Below are positions 11,502 through 22,410 of a stretch of 64,000 bases of DNA, piece by piece. Numbering within the stretch: the stretch's first letter is position 1; each line of letters begins with the position of its first letter. The notes beneath the pieces were generated by a model. The model had not been told where the DNA came from. It saw only the letters and a list, made by a program, of their open reading frames with translations, and did not search any database. The stretch lies in the NCBI GenBank assembly GCA_039545315.1, contig BCIM01000002.1:1143369-1207368 (forward strand), written 5' to 3'. Source of the stretch: Kondoa malvinella (Eukaryota; Basidiomycota; Agaricostilbomycetes; Agaricostilbales; Kondoaceae). The position numbers and the translations under genes are program-made.

Positions 11502-12085
11502 TTAGTCCATAGGGTTCCCTCGCTCCTTTTGTACTTCCGCATCACAACGCTCGACTACTACTTCAGCCCAATTCGCTTCCACAGCCGATGCCCATGCAAC
11601 ACTTGGCCTCGATTTCTTACTCTCCCCTCGCGTCTTGATGAATTTGAGCACCGCTTCTGACTTGCCTTCGTGTATCGTACAGCTAGTGACAGCATACCAG
11701 CCTACAAAATCATAGGAGCGAGAGAAAGGTCGTTCGGTGAACAAAGGTAGAGGGACATTGAGGTGTGACTGGATGAGCTCGAGCGAATTTCTAGTCCAGA
11801 AGGTTCGTTTCTGTAAGCGGTCTTTGGGCGACTCGCGAGGATTGGCATCCTGATGTTCGCGGATGTGAGAGCTGCTCTCGTACGTCAGAAAGTCGCCGCT
11901 TCGGTTGAACAAAGCACATACAGTTTCGTAGGATCAAGAGAAGAAGCGCAGAAGGTGTGCGAGCCTGGAGACTGAAGCTTGTCGCTTAGCTGTTTGCCAG
12001 TATAGCCAGACGACTTTGGTGACGCTTCGACGCCGTTGGCTTCTGCTTCTTGCTGTTTCCGCTTCCAAGGCGGCACATATGCCAT
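11502..12085 (-). CDS. Conserved-looking hypothetical protein, about 178 aa
   Basis: Start ATG 12085 gives MAYVPPWKRKQQEAEANG. A 47-nt intron (donor GTATGT, branch-like TTCTGACG) joins DPTKL to SSHIREHQDANP; without it the frame stops early. The second exon contains PFSRSYDFVGWYAV and ends ERGNPMD at 11502. The N-terminal VPPWKRK pattern resembles small fungal proteins with basic heads. No domain or targeting signal is recognised. It is convergent with the small membrane-protein gene ending at 11276 and diverges from the cyclin-like gene at 12567. Confidence 0.5.
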
Positions 12086-12566
12086 AACGTAGAAGATGCT
12101 GTACAGCGACCAGCAGCAGTAGGCAGACTCCGAGGTGTATTCTTTTGACGAAACTGATAATCGCCTTGGAACGAAATGGCCATGTTCAGTCACTCAACTC
12201 TCGCGCTCTTCGACTTTGAGCTCACCTATATCGCTACTCTCGACCTCTGTATGCCACCCAGGCGACTGAGGCTGTCTCGGAAAGAAAGCCTTTCGAGAAG
12301 ATTGTCGAATTGGCACGGACCCGCGGAATTGACTGCAAGAGCGCGCACTACTGGCTACACATGTTCCTCTCAGCCTGGTCACGTCTCCAAAGCATCGAAA
12401 AACGCGTCAAGTCACGTAATTTACAGCTTGGGTCGCTCGGCTCTGAATGTCGAATGATATTCTACTCGCGGCAGGTTCTCTTTCTCTTCTCTCTCTCCCT
12501 TCTTGTTCCACAACGATCTTCTTCTCAATCCACTCACTCTCTCAAGCGCCACTCTCTCAGCTAGAC

Positions 12567-14217
12567 ATGTGCGACCAACAGCTCGACTCGCCCGAAACCT
12601 TTCTCTCTCAAGCAGAACTCCGCGATTTGCACGGAGCTTGGGCTGCAGTTCCATTCTCAGACCAANTTGAGCGCTTTGCTACTCCTCCTACAAGCTCCGC
12701 GCACGATTCTGTTCATGCTGCTTGCCTCGCTCCTCGTCATGTCGCTACCGAGGATTTGACCGAAGATTTCATTGCTCGAGCTGTGCTTGACGCAAAAGCT
12801 CGCAAAGCCAATCCTCATCCAGTCTGCGACTCTTTCCCTGCTGCGCGTGTCTTGCCCATTCTCCCTTCGCCCGAGCATGATGAAAATATGTCAACCGCAT
12901 CAACCGACTCTTCTTTTGATTGTCCATCTGAGCTCTGCTATTCGGACGACGACGAGGGCATTATCCCAAAGTGTCGCGATCTCTTCAACCCCAAGCTAGA
13001 ACCTCATTACCTCGCGAGCAACCTCTACACCGACCCAGTCTTGCTCTTCAATCAGCACTTGCAAGATTCCGACCAAGCCAAGATCAGATTGCAGGCTTTG
13101 TTGAAGCGCGATGTTGTTCAATTCGTTTACCTTGAGCGCACTTTCGAGACACTCGAAACCAGCAGATCTGGTTTGTCCATGCATGAAGGTGTTCGTCGAT
13201 ACTATGCTGACTGGCTTGCGACGGTGTGTACCTTTTGGGCTCGTCGGGATAATAGCTGATATTCATACAGGTCAATTACAACCTCCCATCCCTCGATCAT
13301 TTCACTCCGTTGCCTCTCGAAATACTGCACGAAGCTCGCTGGCTTGCGATTCGCATCTTCACCCTCGCTAGTCAGAGTACCAGCATGAACTTGCCTGAAT
13401 GGAGTCCCGTCGAAGTCAATCGCCGCGCTTTTAAATTAGCCATCACCTCGCTGTCTCTTGCACTCAAGGTAATTGCGCTCTCTCCTGTGTCGTACTCAGT
13501 CTAACGAGTTATAGGTCTCCATCGACGTCCACTACCCACTTTGCGTCATCGAACCTTGGTCACTCGTCCCTCTCTTCAACCAGCACGAACGCGGCTGCCA
13601 CCTCTTCAGCACTCGAGACTTGCGCAAACTCGAACGTCAAATCCTCTTTCTCCCTCTCATCAACCATCGACTGCTTTGCCCGACTCCGCATGCCCTCATT
13701 GAGGAGTTACAATTCGCTTCTCCCATTCTGCGCGAGTTGAGGAACCATTCGAGCGGAATGCATGAGTATTTGCCTAGCGAGCTGGATATCGTCTTGCAGA
13801 AGATGACTCGGGGTACGTCTTCTCTTCTTTACCTACTCAAACATCAGCTCACGAAAGCGATAGATGGCCGATTCACTCGATTCAGCGCTGCGAAATTAGC
13901 TGGAGTAGCTATCTACGAAGCGATCGACACTACATTCCGCAACACTTACACGCACGACTGTCAAGACCAAAGTGCTATCGGTTGCAACTTTCTCGAGCTG
14001 TGTGGTATGTGCGAAAAGGAAAGGGAAGAGCAGGATTTGGTCAATATGTTTGCTCTTTGGACCGAGTTGAAGAAATTGTTGCAGCTTGATGAGGTATGTG
14101 TGTCTGTTTGGAAGTCGGACGATGCTGATGATTTTCGCTCAGGATTCGTTCGAAGTGTGCTTGCAGTGGTTGCGCGATGTTCCCGACTTTATCAGCTCTC
14201 CTTCTCCCTCTCAATAG
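12567..14217 (+). CDS. Divergent cyclin-box-like protein
   Basis: Five exons joined by introns starting at about 13225 (GTGTGT), 13469 (GTAATT), 13813 (GTACGT) and 14094 (GTATGT). The N-terminal third is Ser/Asp-rich. The middle resembles a cyclin fold: a tryptophan helix (YYADWLATV), a repeated helical hairpin (LAIRIFTLASQ ... FKLAITSLSLALKVS), then LERQIL followed by CPTPHALIEEL, the spacing seen where cyclin helix 4 meets helix 5 (E-x-x-I-L ... P-T-P). The C-terminal part is helical and unassigned. The sequence is far from standard cyclins, so this is a fold-level suggestion. An ambiguous base (N) at 12666 makes one codon unknown. End is TAG at 14215. Confidence 0.55.
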
Positions 14218-14363
14218 ATGTCCTGCGTCATATCCATCCTCTTTCCAGTTCAAGTCATACTCTGGTTCACAGCAGTCCCATGTTGTAACGAACTGAAATT
14301 CATAGTACAATGCATATCTACCTTTTCAACCCTTGCATCCCTCATGTCGCAGTAGGCAGCACA

Positions 14364-15401
14364 CTAGCGACCAGATGAGCTGAACTGAACAGAAGAGGAA
14401 GGAAGGACATACTGATCATCATCGCTCGTAGAGTACAGATGACCTTCCTGCACCAAGCTCTCAATCCCATCCCTGATCTGATCCTCCGAGATACCGGTTG
14501 ACCTAGCAATCGCTCCACTGTACACACCCTCGGCAGGTAAAGCATCTGCTGGACCGAGTCTAGCTATGTAGCCCATGATTTTGCGTTGGATCGGGTTGGT
14601 CAGGTCTGAATAGGCGTCTGTTTGTTGGTGTGAGGTAGAAGCTTGGGCGTAATCTGATGGACCCGAGTTTGTGCTTTGGATTCTTGGTGCGCCATTGCTT
14701 TGTCCAGCCTGGACGTCCAAGCATCAGTCTACAAGACTGAGTGTAGCTTGAGCAGGACTTACAGGAGGACCACGAGTATTGAGTAAATGAACATGAATGA
14801 CTTCAAGAATGTGGAATTGCTGCTCGTTCATGTCTTGGACAGGATGCACATGCAGAGCATTGATGAACCTCTTGCCGCTGAACAATTTGATGGTGCCCAT
14901 GACGCGAATCAAGACGTCCTGACTGATCCCTTCGCCTACACCCGTATCATCATCTTGTGATTCAATCCAGCTTCTTACGTCTATACTGCCTGTCCCATCT
15001 TCAACAGTGTAAGAAATGTTTGTCGCGCCTTTGGTAATGTTGAGCACTTTGGCGATAAAGCTGATTTGGGAGATTTCAGCATTGTCAATAGTGAAGTCTG
15101 CATCTGGGTGAGGTTGCTCTGCGTCCAGCAGTTGTCGGATGGTCACTGGTCGGATGGTGTTCTTGTCTCTTGACTGTGCGTGCCCTATTAGCTGTTCACT
15201 CTAGGCTAGAGAGATGCATAGGGACGTACCTTGCCTCCTCCTGGTGATTGAGAGCCGCCTGGGCCATCTCTGTTCACAATTGTAAGCGCGTCTTTCATGC
15301 AGATGTCAAAATATACACGTACTGCATGAACCCACCATTACCAGAGAAGTCTGTGACAAGCGTTAGCCTAGTCCTAACATACGTTCACATAACTCACTCA
15401 T
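14364..15401 (-). CDS. RFA2: Replication protein A 32 kDa subunit (RPA2)
   Basis: Single-stranded-DNA-binding subunit of the heterotrimeric RPA complex used in replication and repair. The N-terminus assembles from tiny exons: ATG plus A (15398..15401), then FSGNGGFMQ, then a Gly/Ser-rich piece, reaching the OB fold (VTIRQLLDAEQ, SYTVEDGTGSIDVRSW, GKRFINALHVHPV). A 50-odd nt intron (donor GTAAGT) separates it from the C-terminal winged-helix region (NPIQRKIMGYI ... VYSGAIARSTGISEDQIRDG). The Gly/Ser-rich N-terminus is typical of the phospho-regulated tail of the family. Convergent with the cyclin-like gene and divergent from LUC7. Confidence 0.88.
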
Positions 15402-15616
15402 GCTGGAATTATTGTCGTGTTATAACAGAGGAAACGACGCGACCTGTGAATTTGTGATTTTCTTAAGTCTAAACTCCGGGCCAGGGTTGCCTTTAAATCC
15501 GGTCTCTCTCTCTCCTTCACTAGCGACCAGGCAAACCTCGCAATACGCTGTATTCTACACAAGGCCGCCCTCACACGGAATATATCAGTGCATTACAACA
15601 GTAGATTTGAGCCAAG

Positions 15617-16919
15617 ATGGGAAGATTAGCAGAAGGTGAGGTTGCCTTTTCCTGCAGCCAGCTGAAGTACTCATAACGTGCGCAGGCCAGCGAAGACGTA
15701 AGCTTCCACCCCTTAGAGAGGATGACGCTCACAGTTTGTCCAGTGCTTGAGGCATTGATGGGTCCCGAAGTGAGCATCTTTCCACATATATTCCTGGACC
15801 TTACCTGATTGTACAACAGGCCATGGGTATCGTTCAAGTAGATCTTAAACTCAACGACCCGAAAGTATGCAAGTAGGTCAAGAGTGTATTCAGTAACGAG
15901 TTCGTTTCGCTCATGTCGATGGCTCAAAGGAATTTCACTTGCGGCACATGTCCGCATGACCTCTTCTCCAACACCAGAGTGCGTATTACATCTCTCGCAA
16001 GCACATATGTGTGCTGAGGGAGACATGGTACTACAGATGGATCTAGGAGCCTGCCCGCATGCACATTCAGCAAAGCTCAAAACAGAATACGAAACATCTA
16101 TGGCTGCTGCTTCTGACCCAAACAGCACGGCAGAGATGAAATACACGCTACAAGATTTAGTTGCTATGCGAACAGAATACGAGCGCAACATCATGAGCTT
16201 TGTCGATGACTGCGATAGACGGATCAGGGCTGCTCAAAGGAGATTGGAAAAGACTCCAGAGGAGAACAACAAGACTACTTCTTTGGTCAGTTAGCCGATT
16301 GCTACTATGAGCGTATGCTCATTTCAGCATTCGCGTCATGACAGATGAGGGAAATTGGTGAAATTCAATCTGCCTACGATTCAACCATGGCCGAAGTCGA
16401 ATCGCTTGGAGGAGCAGGGAAAGTAGACGAATCCATGGCTGAACTCGCTCGAGCCGAAGCGCTCAAGACGGAAAAGCAAGAAAAGGAAAGGGAACTGCAG
16501 CAATTGACAGAGAATTCGGGCGCTTCGGGTCACCAGAAATTGCGTGTGTGCGATATCTGCGGCGCTTATCTCTCTATCCTCGACTCGGACAGACGGTTGG
16601 CTGATCACTTCGGTGGTAAAGTGCGTTCTTCTGCTCAAATCGCGTTTGAATATTTTGAGACGCAATCGCACAGATGCATCTCGGCTACCTCGCTCTACGC
16701 ACGACCATCGATGAATGGCGCGCAAAGACTCGCAACCCGAATGGAACAGTGCAGCAGCAACCTGCCCCGAGTACGAATGGCGAAGCAGCAGTCAAACAAG
16801 AACCAGCGGGTGATATGGCTCCACCCCCAGCTCCTGGTGTACCGAATGGAAGGAGGAGAGAGTACGAGGATCACGATGCACCTAGGGACAGAGACGTCAA
16901 GCGTCAAAGATATGATTAA
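15617..16919 (+). CDS. LUC7: LUC7-like U1 snRNP splicing factor
   Basis: U1 snRNP-associated protein that stabilises 5' splice-site recognition. Short exons spell MGRLAEGQRRLLEALMG, then LNDPKVCKNFTCGTCPHDLF, which is zinc finger 1 (CCCH-like, ending at ACPHAH). Next are a long coiled-coil-like segment and zinc finger 2 (RVCDICGAYLSILDSD, then DHFGGKMHLGY). The C-terminus is short, charged and basic (EDHDAPRDRDVKRQRYD). At least six introns, all near 50-70 nt, are needed to keep the fingers in frame. Start ATG 15617; stop TAA at 16917. Its presence fits an intron-rich genome. Confidence 0.88.
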
Positions 16920-17890
16920 AGGAAGATTTTTGCATTGTTGTCAAATGTACTATCTCGTTCAAGGAGGTTCTCGATTGATCGGTGTTACGCTTGGTTACTG
17001 GTAGGCTTCTTGTCCATGCATGCTGAGAGCCATGCTGATTGCTTGGCAGTTTGCTTTGGTGTCCTTGAAACCGTTGCCTTTTGCTGCTGCTGCTTCGTGT
17101 TGAATTGAGGCTTTATCACTCTTCAACGCGCAGCGGCGCCCTAGCTCGTTGTCCAAGAGATGAATCTCGGGGGCCGTCTATTCTTGCGCTCCTCTTCTGT
17201 GGACAGTCCTGGCTTAGGCGCTCCCTTCTCGCTTGCTCAACTGCTTCAGGCTGTCATTCCGGTGCTGTTAGCCTTCCATTCCCTCCATCCCATATTGTTG
17301 GTCCTGTGAAGCAGTCCTTCGCGACCTGTCTCGCTTTTGTTTCGGTCTTGCGTCCACAGCTTTTCGCGCCGCGTGATCAAAGTATTCACAAAGAGCGAGT
17401 CAGTTCAACCGGGCACACACTGGCTCAATCAGCATTTGGCTGAGCCCTGCAGACGCTGTCCGGTTCGCTGCCTTCTTCGAAAGATCAAATCCGTCAGCGG
17501 TGTATTTTTCCCCCGTTGCGCACAGCCCTTATTCCGCTTTCTTTGGTTCTTTGCACTGCAACGACTCTCTATCGCGTGTTATGACTGTTCGGATCCAGCC
17601 GCTCGACACCTCATACCGATACCTAAGCCGACAGAGACGATCTCTTATTCCGATTCTGTGCTGTTTCAAAGGGAGCAAAGGCAGAGAGAGGGCCTGAATC
17701 CATAAGAAGTCTATGGCGTACCTGGTCATTTCTCAGCCCGAACCAATCTTGTCATCGCATACCCTCTCGAACCCACAGCGAGGGCGATGCATGTTAGACC
17801 CGGAAAAATGAGGTACTGTTCTTCTGTTCGTCTCCTTCATATTCTCATCTCTTTGGTACTAGTAGCTCTTCAAGGAACAAGTTACTTCGT
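16920..17890. other. Gene-poor interval
   Basis: Roughly 970 bp with only fragmentary, T/C-rich open frames and no recognisable domain or spliceable protein. It probably holds the LUC7 3' UTR and the promoter and leader of the Zn2Cys6 gene. Nothing else is supported. Confidence 0.4.
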
Positions 17891-18727
17891 ATGATTTCAA
17901 CATATTACCAAGAGCCCACGTTTGTTCTTCCTTCCTTCCCTTTTGTTTCCACCTGAAATAGTTGGCAGCGACAACGATGGCTCGTACAAGAACTTGCCCG
18001 TTCCACAAAAGCAAACCCGGATCAAGCGGTCTTGCGAAAGTCCGTCCGATTTCCTGACAAATTGAACTCCATCTGACTGACGACTCAATTTTAGACTGCC
18101 GTAGAAGGAAGATCAAGTGCTCTCGAGACTCTCCGTGCGCTGCATGCTTGGCTCGAGGTGAAGAATGCGTCTGGGATGCTTATTCTGTGGTAAGCTCCTC
18201 CGAAAAGCGAAATGTGCGCGTAGCTGATGTCGCGCAATAGCAATCGTCCAACTCGCTACCTTCCAATTCACCGTCATTCTCAGATATACCATCTTATTAC
18301 CCTACCTGTTGCGGCGCAGGTACACCTGGACTACCCGCTCAAGACTTCGCCACTCCATCCGGCAGCTGGAATCGTTCAGCTGGTATGAACGCTTCACCTC
18401 GCGACAATGCCGATTGGCGTTATACGAGCAGCCCATACGCTACTCAAAGCACAAGCTACCAACAACAACAGCCTACCTACCAATCCGCGACCGACTCAAC
18501 CAGTTTCGCTTCTGAGCAGTTCTCAGCATACTCTCAGAACTTTCAACTTCAGCATGGATTCAATCCGTACGGCTCTCAGTACACCAACGAACGACAATAT
18601 CCGTTAGAGCAATACGGTTCCGATGCTTATTACCAAAGTCCAAATATTCCCGTCAGCAAGTTTCTCTTACCATGGTAGCCCTTTCTGATATGAGCAACAG
18701 CCTGGTCAAGAGGAACAGTGGAGGTAG
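17891..18727 (+). CDS. Small Zn2Cys6 transcription factor
   Basis: A binuclear zinc-cluster DNA-binding protein of only about 230 aa. After a short N-terminal exon, an intron (donor GTCCGT, acceptor TTTTAG) completes the cluster SCENCRRRKIKCSRDSPCAA, followed by CLARGEEC. Spacing is exactly C-x2-C-x6-C-x5-C-x2-C-x6-C. Basic residues KQTRIKR precede it. The rest is Ser/Tyr/Gln-rich (QQQQ-type), without the usual fungal middle homology region, so this is a short form. Introns follow the zinc cluster (donor GTAAGC) and precede the last nine codons (donor GTCAGC). The start at 17891 is the first in-frame ATG; an alternative upstream exon is possible. Converges with the KDM5 gene (80 bp gap). Confidence 0.75.
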
Positions 18728-18807
18728 CAAAGCTTGAGCATAGAAACGCCAACAAATATACATGTTATAAACAAATCACTTCTACACCTATTTATGGTTT
18801 AACACAA

Positions 18808-21800
18808 CTACATGACACCTGCCAGCTCTGGGTCAAGCAAAAGTTGGTCGTCGTCCTGCTGTTGAGCACTGCCGTCTTCCGTACCATCGATAGACTCTTC
18901 AGTATCCGCTCTGAGACGCTTATTAGGGGACGATTCGTCATAGCCTGGTTGTGCCATGAGCTTGCGTTTGTACAACGGTACAGCATCTTCGCCTGCCGCT
19001 TCGAGAGCGGCCAGAGTAGGTATGCGCTTGAGTATTGCATCAGCGACGCTCGCTGGCGATCCTGATACCACTCACCACTCGCCCAGACTTTCGCGCTTCA
19101 CCTTCGTCGCCCCCTCCAATGCTTTGTCTGCCCAACTTGTCCGATCTTGCCTTGACTCGTGTCAAGAACTGTCGAAGCACATCATCGCTGTAGCGTAGTC
19201 GAAGAGTCTTTCTTGCTTCACCAAAGACTTGAGTCGCGTGCTCATGGCAGGTGACATGCTCTGGTTGAGAAGTTGCGACGATCTGCGACAGGAAGGAATA
19301 CGACTTGCAGACGATGCACTGGTATTGATCTTCAGAGATTTCGGAATCGTCAAGCTCTTCGGCCAGATCAGCGAAGGTTTCGCGAGCTTCTTGACGGCGT
19401 TCCATCTCTCGCTCGATCATCTCCTTGAAAAATGGATAGAGCCATTTGGACGATCGAGGATTCTTTTCGTTGGCAAAGAGAGTCATGAGCAGCTCATCAT
19501 GCGAGAACACTGGCAGGCGATGAAGCTCTTTGTAGTGTTGCGTGCAAGCCAGGCCGTGCGGCAGCCAGTCAGGTAAGCAGACATTGACAGCCTCACAAAT
19601 ATTGAACCCATGATTAAAGCCAGCTGGTCAATTGATTGGCGCTAGTCTATTTGACGGGAGAATTACTCACAATGATAGGCTTGAGGAAAGGTGATGACGA
19701 ATTCGCCTGGACGCTGATCACAAGCGGAAAGACGGACACCAGCGGCAGCCAGTCTTCCCGGACTCATCAAGGTGACCAGCTGGAACATGAGATCTGGCTG
19801 TTGCTCGAACAACTCTGGCGCAGCGTTTCGTATTGTCTCCTCAAGTAGATGGTCGTCCTCAGCTGGCGCGCCGTACCAAGTCTTTGTTTCGCCGAGATGA
19901 TGATAGTTCACACTGTTTGTAGGTTCAGCCATGGTTCTACACGTATCACATCAGCATACCTGTAGGTGTAGTGATCTTCTTTGTGCCAAGCAAAGGTCGA
20001 GAACACCATTCCAGCATATAGCCAAGGATTGGTCATCCCTGCAATATCGCTGCGAACATAGCGGAGCAGAGACCCGTTCAGAATTGGCAGATTGTTCAAG
20101 TTCCAACCGTCTCTCGAGTAAGGATCTAAAGGATTGCGTTCAAGCGAAGGGAAACCGCTGAAAAGATGGCAGTCAGCCGATATCAGCTTGTTACAGTGTA
20201 TTGCTCACCTGCCATACTTCGACGAATGTAAATCGGCGCCATATTCAATTTCGATCGTTTCGGTCTGAGATTCTGTCAACCGCCAAAACTCTCGCTCGAT
20301 TCGATCCTCCATCCGCAGCTCTTCCGCATAGTCCGAATGTGATATCGCAGCATCTGCTGAAGGTGTGGTAGGCGATGTCTCGGGCTGATCAAGACCGCGT
20401 CTTTTTATCCATCGGCGCTTGAACTCGTTGACCTTTGTGCGATACATCTCCAGACTGTATTCTCGGCCTGTTTCGAATCCATAGTCGGCTCCAGTCGAGA
20501 TGATGCAGCCATCGCAGATCCAATCGCCCTTCGGTACGACAGTGACGGGCGGAGATAGGCACTTCATGTGATATGCTCGGTCGCAGTCATCGCAAAGAAG
20601 CATTTTATGCTGCATCACGTTCAGAGCAAGCTGGAGAAAGGGAAAGGGGCACTCACGTGGTCATGATCATGATGACATATCTCGCATGCCTCTCCAACAT
20701 CCATAGCGCGCCTATCCGAGAATTTGGAAGGCTCCATCATCTGAGCTTCGGCAGAAGCTGGGGAGGCTGCATCAGACTAATGCAGGTCTTCGTAAGCAAC
20801 AGACACTGACCGTCAGCATTCAGCGCCTCGTTCAGCTTAGCAGACGCTTCTTGTACTTTGGCAAAGGTGACTGGCGAATCGTTCTTTGCACTTCCATCCA
20901 TCATTCTAGAGGCCATTCCGGCTGCAACAGGCGAAGCAGTATTCGATGCAGCGACTGCTGCTGTCATCTTCAGACCAGAAATCTTAATTCGCTCGACATA
21001 TAGCTCAAAGGGCAAGATGATCTTGGCAAAAGCCTTCTTCAGGTCGTTACCGATCGTTGGATTACTTTGCAAGTCGAAGCCTAACGTTTTGGCTACGAGA
21101 GACCACTGGCGCTCTTTCGAAACCTATGCAGAGGTGTCAGTTCTTGGTCGGTCGACGGTATAGAGCATACTCACCACCTTGTAGCCGCCAAGCTGGTTGA
21201 CCTCCCTTCTGAGGCGCCAGAGATCGACGGTTTTGTCGCCGATAGTCGGTATGTTGACTTTGGAGTTCCCTTGCTGACGATGAAAGAGGTAGAGCTGCTC
21301 CAGGAAGTTGAGACTTGCACGAGCAGAAGCTTCCATCGAATTGAGTCTCTGCAAGCGAGTCTTGAAGCGGAAAGTCTGTTTGACTAAGTCAGACTGAAAA
21401 GCACACTTGAAAGGCTAGACCTACCTCAGAATCAAGCGAAAACGGTGGTGCCCAGCCCTCAGGAGGAACAACCTTAGCTATACCATGATCCTCCGCACAT
21501 TCCTTTGCCACACGCTCAATATATTCCATCGGACTCGAAAATTCTTCGACAGTGGGATAGAAGACAGGACAGTGAGGCAAGCCAAACAGTCTTCCTTCTG
21601 TTCTCTGGGGCATATCTCGAGGAACAGTAGTACGCAGAGCCGAGAAATCAAGGGGTGTAGCTCGTTTGGCGACTATTGCTTTTCGTGCAGGATTGAGCGA
21701 AGGATTCGGGATTTCTTGCACAATGGGTTTGACGGGCGCAGAGCGCAAATTGACAGTAGCTTGCGGCGCTGCAGACGTTGAAGCGAGCGGTTTGCTGGCC

Positions 21801-22024
21801 TCAGCAGCACCTAGCGCAATCTTTGCTGCCGCATCGATCTTTGATTTTCGGCCTCTTCCTGGTCGCGAGGGTGCTTTGACTTCAGTAGGAGTAGGCAGAC
21901 GTGAAGCTTGAACAGGTTCCCTTTTGATGCTCCCTTGAGGCGTCAATTCAATATCACGGGCAGAAGTGATGCTGTAAGTCTCGTGCTGCGGAACGCTGCC
22001 GACGAGCGCTGGTGCAGCAGCCAT
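18808..22024 (-). CDS. JmjC histone H3K4 demethylase, KDM5/Jhd2-type
   Basis: Multidomain chromatin enzyme. N to C: an Ala/Pro-rich leader; JmjN ([17 protein letters not shown]); an ARID-like segment ([18 protein letters not shown]); a PHD finger ([10 protein letters not shown], then [15 protein letters not shown] and WICDGC); a JmjC domain with the HxE iron ligands in [15 protein letters not shown], a downstream [13 protein letters not shown] and the second His in [12 protein letters not shown]; and a C5HC2 zinc finger ([15 protein letters not shown]). It ends about 80-100 residues after the zinc finger, so the PLU-1 region and extra PHD fingers of larger KDM5 proteins are absent, more like yeast Jhd2. 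Eight or more short introns. Start is ATG at 22024. Expected to demethylate H3K4me3/2, from family knowledge. Confidence 0.88.
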
Positions 22025-22410
22025 TGCGATTTTCCTGACTTGATGTTCTAGGTGAGAAAAAGGGTTGATGACAGCGACTCAAAGTCAGAACTTACGATTT
22101 AGGAGTCAGGATGTCTCCGAATCCAGCAGTGATAGCTCTAGTAAGATCAGCAGACGATATCGAGAGTACGATGGACTTCTTCTACTTTCGGTCTTCTTAC
22201 AGCCTTGGTTGAATGAATGGAAGTCTGGCACATCAGTGAGACCACTCGAGGGCCAAGGCACAGAGTGACAAGCCCGTGTGGAGGGCAGCTTCAAGCGACT
22301 AACATAGGCCAGATCGATTCAAACAAGCTTCGTTACAGACACACGCCCTCAGACCATTCTAAGCTGCTTCCCTTGAATTGTCCATATAAGCCATTCCCAT
22401 TTGCCTGCCT
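22025..22410. other. Intergenic, KDM5 promoter side
   Basis: About 385 bp between the KDM5 start and the 3' end of the SCAMP gene, both on the minus strand. Short open frames here have no recognisable product. It should contain the KDM5 promoter and the SCAMP terminator. Confidence 0.35.

Noticed and set aside
15571..16194. Long minus-strand open frame opposite LUC7
   Set aside because: It is antisense to well-supported LUC7 exons and has no domain of its own.
17081..17705. Plus-strand open frames in the LUC7 to Zn2Cys6 gap
   Set aside because: T/C-rich composition, overlapping frames, no motif or splice-linked continuation.
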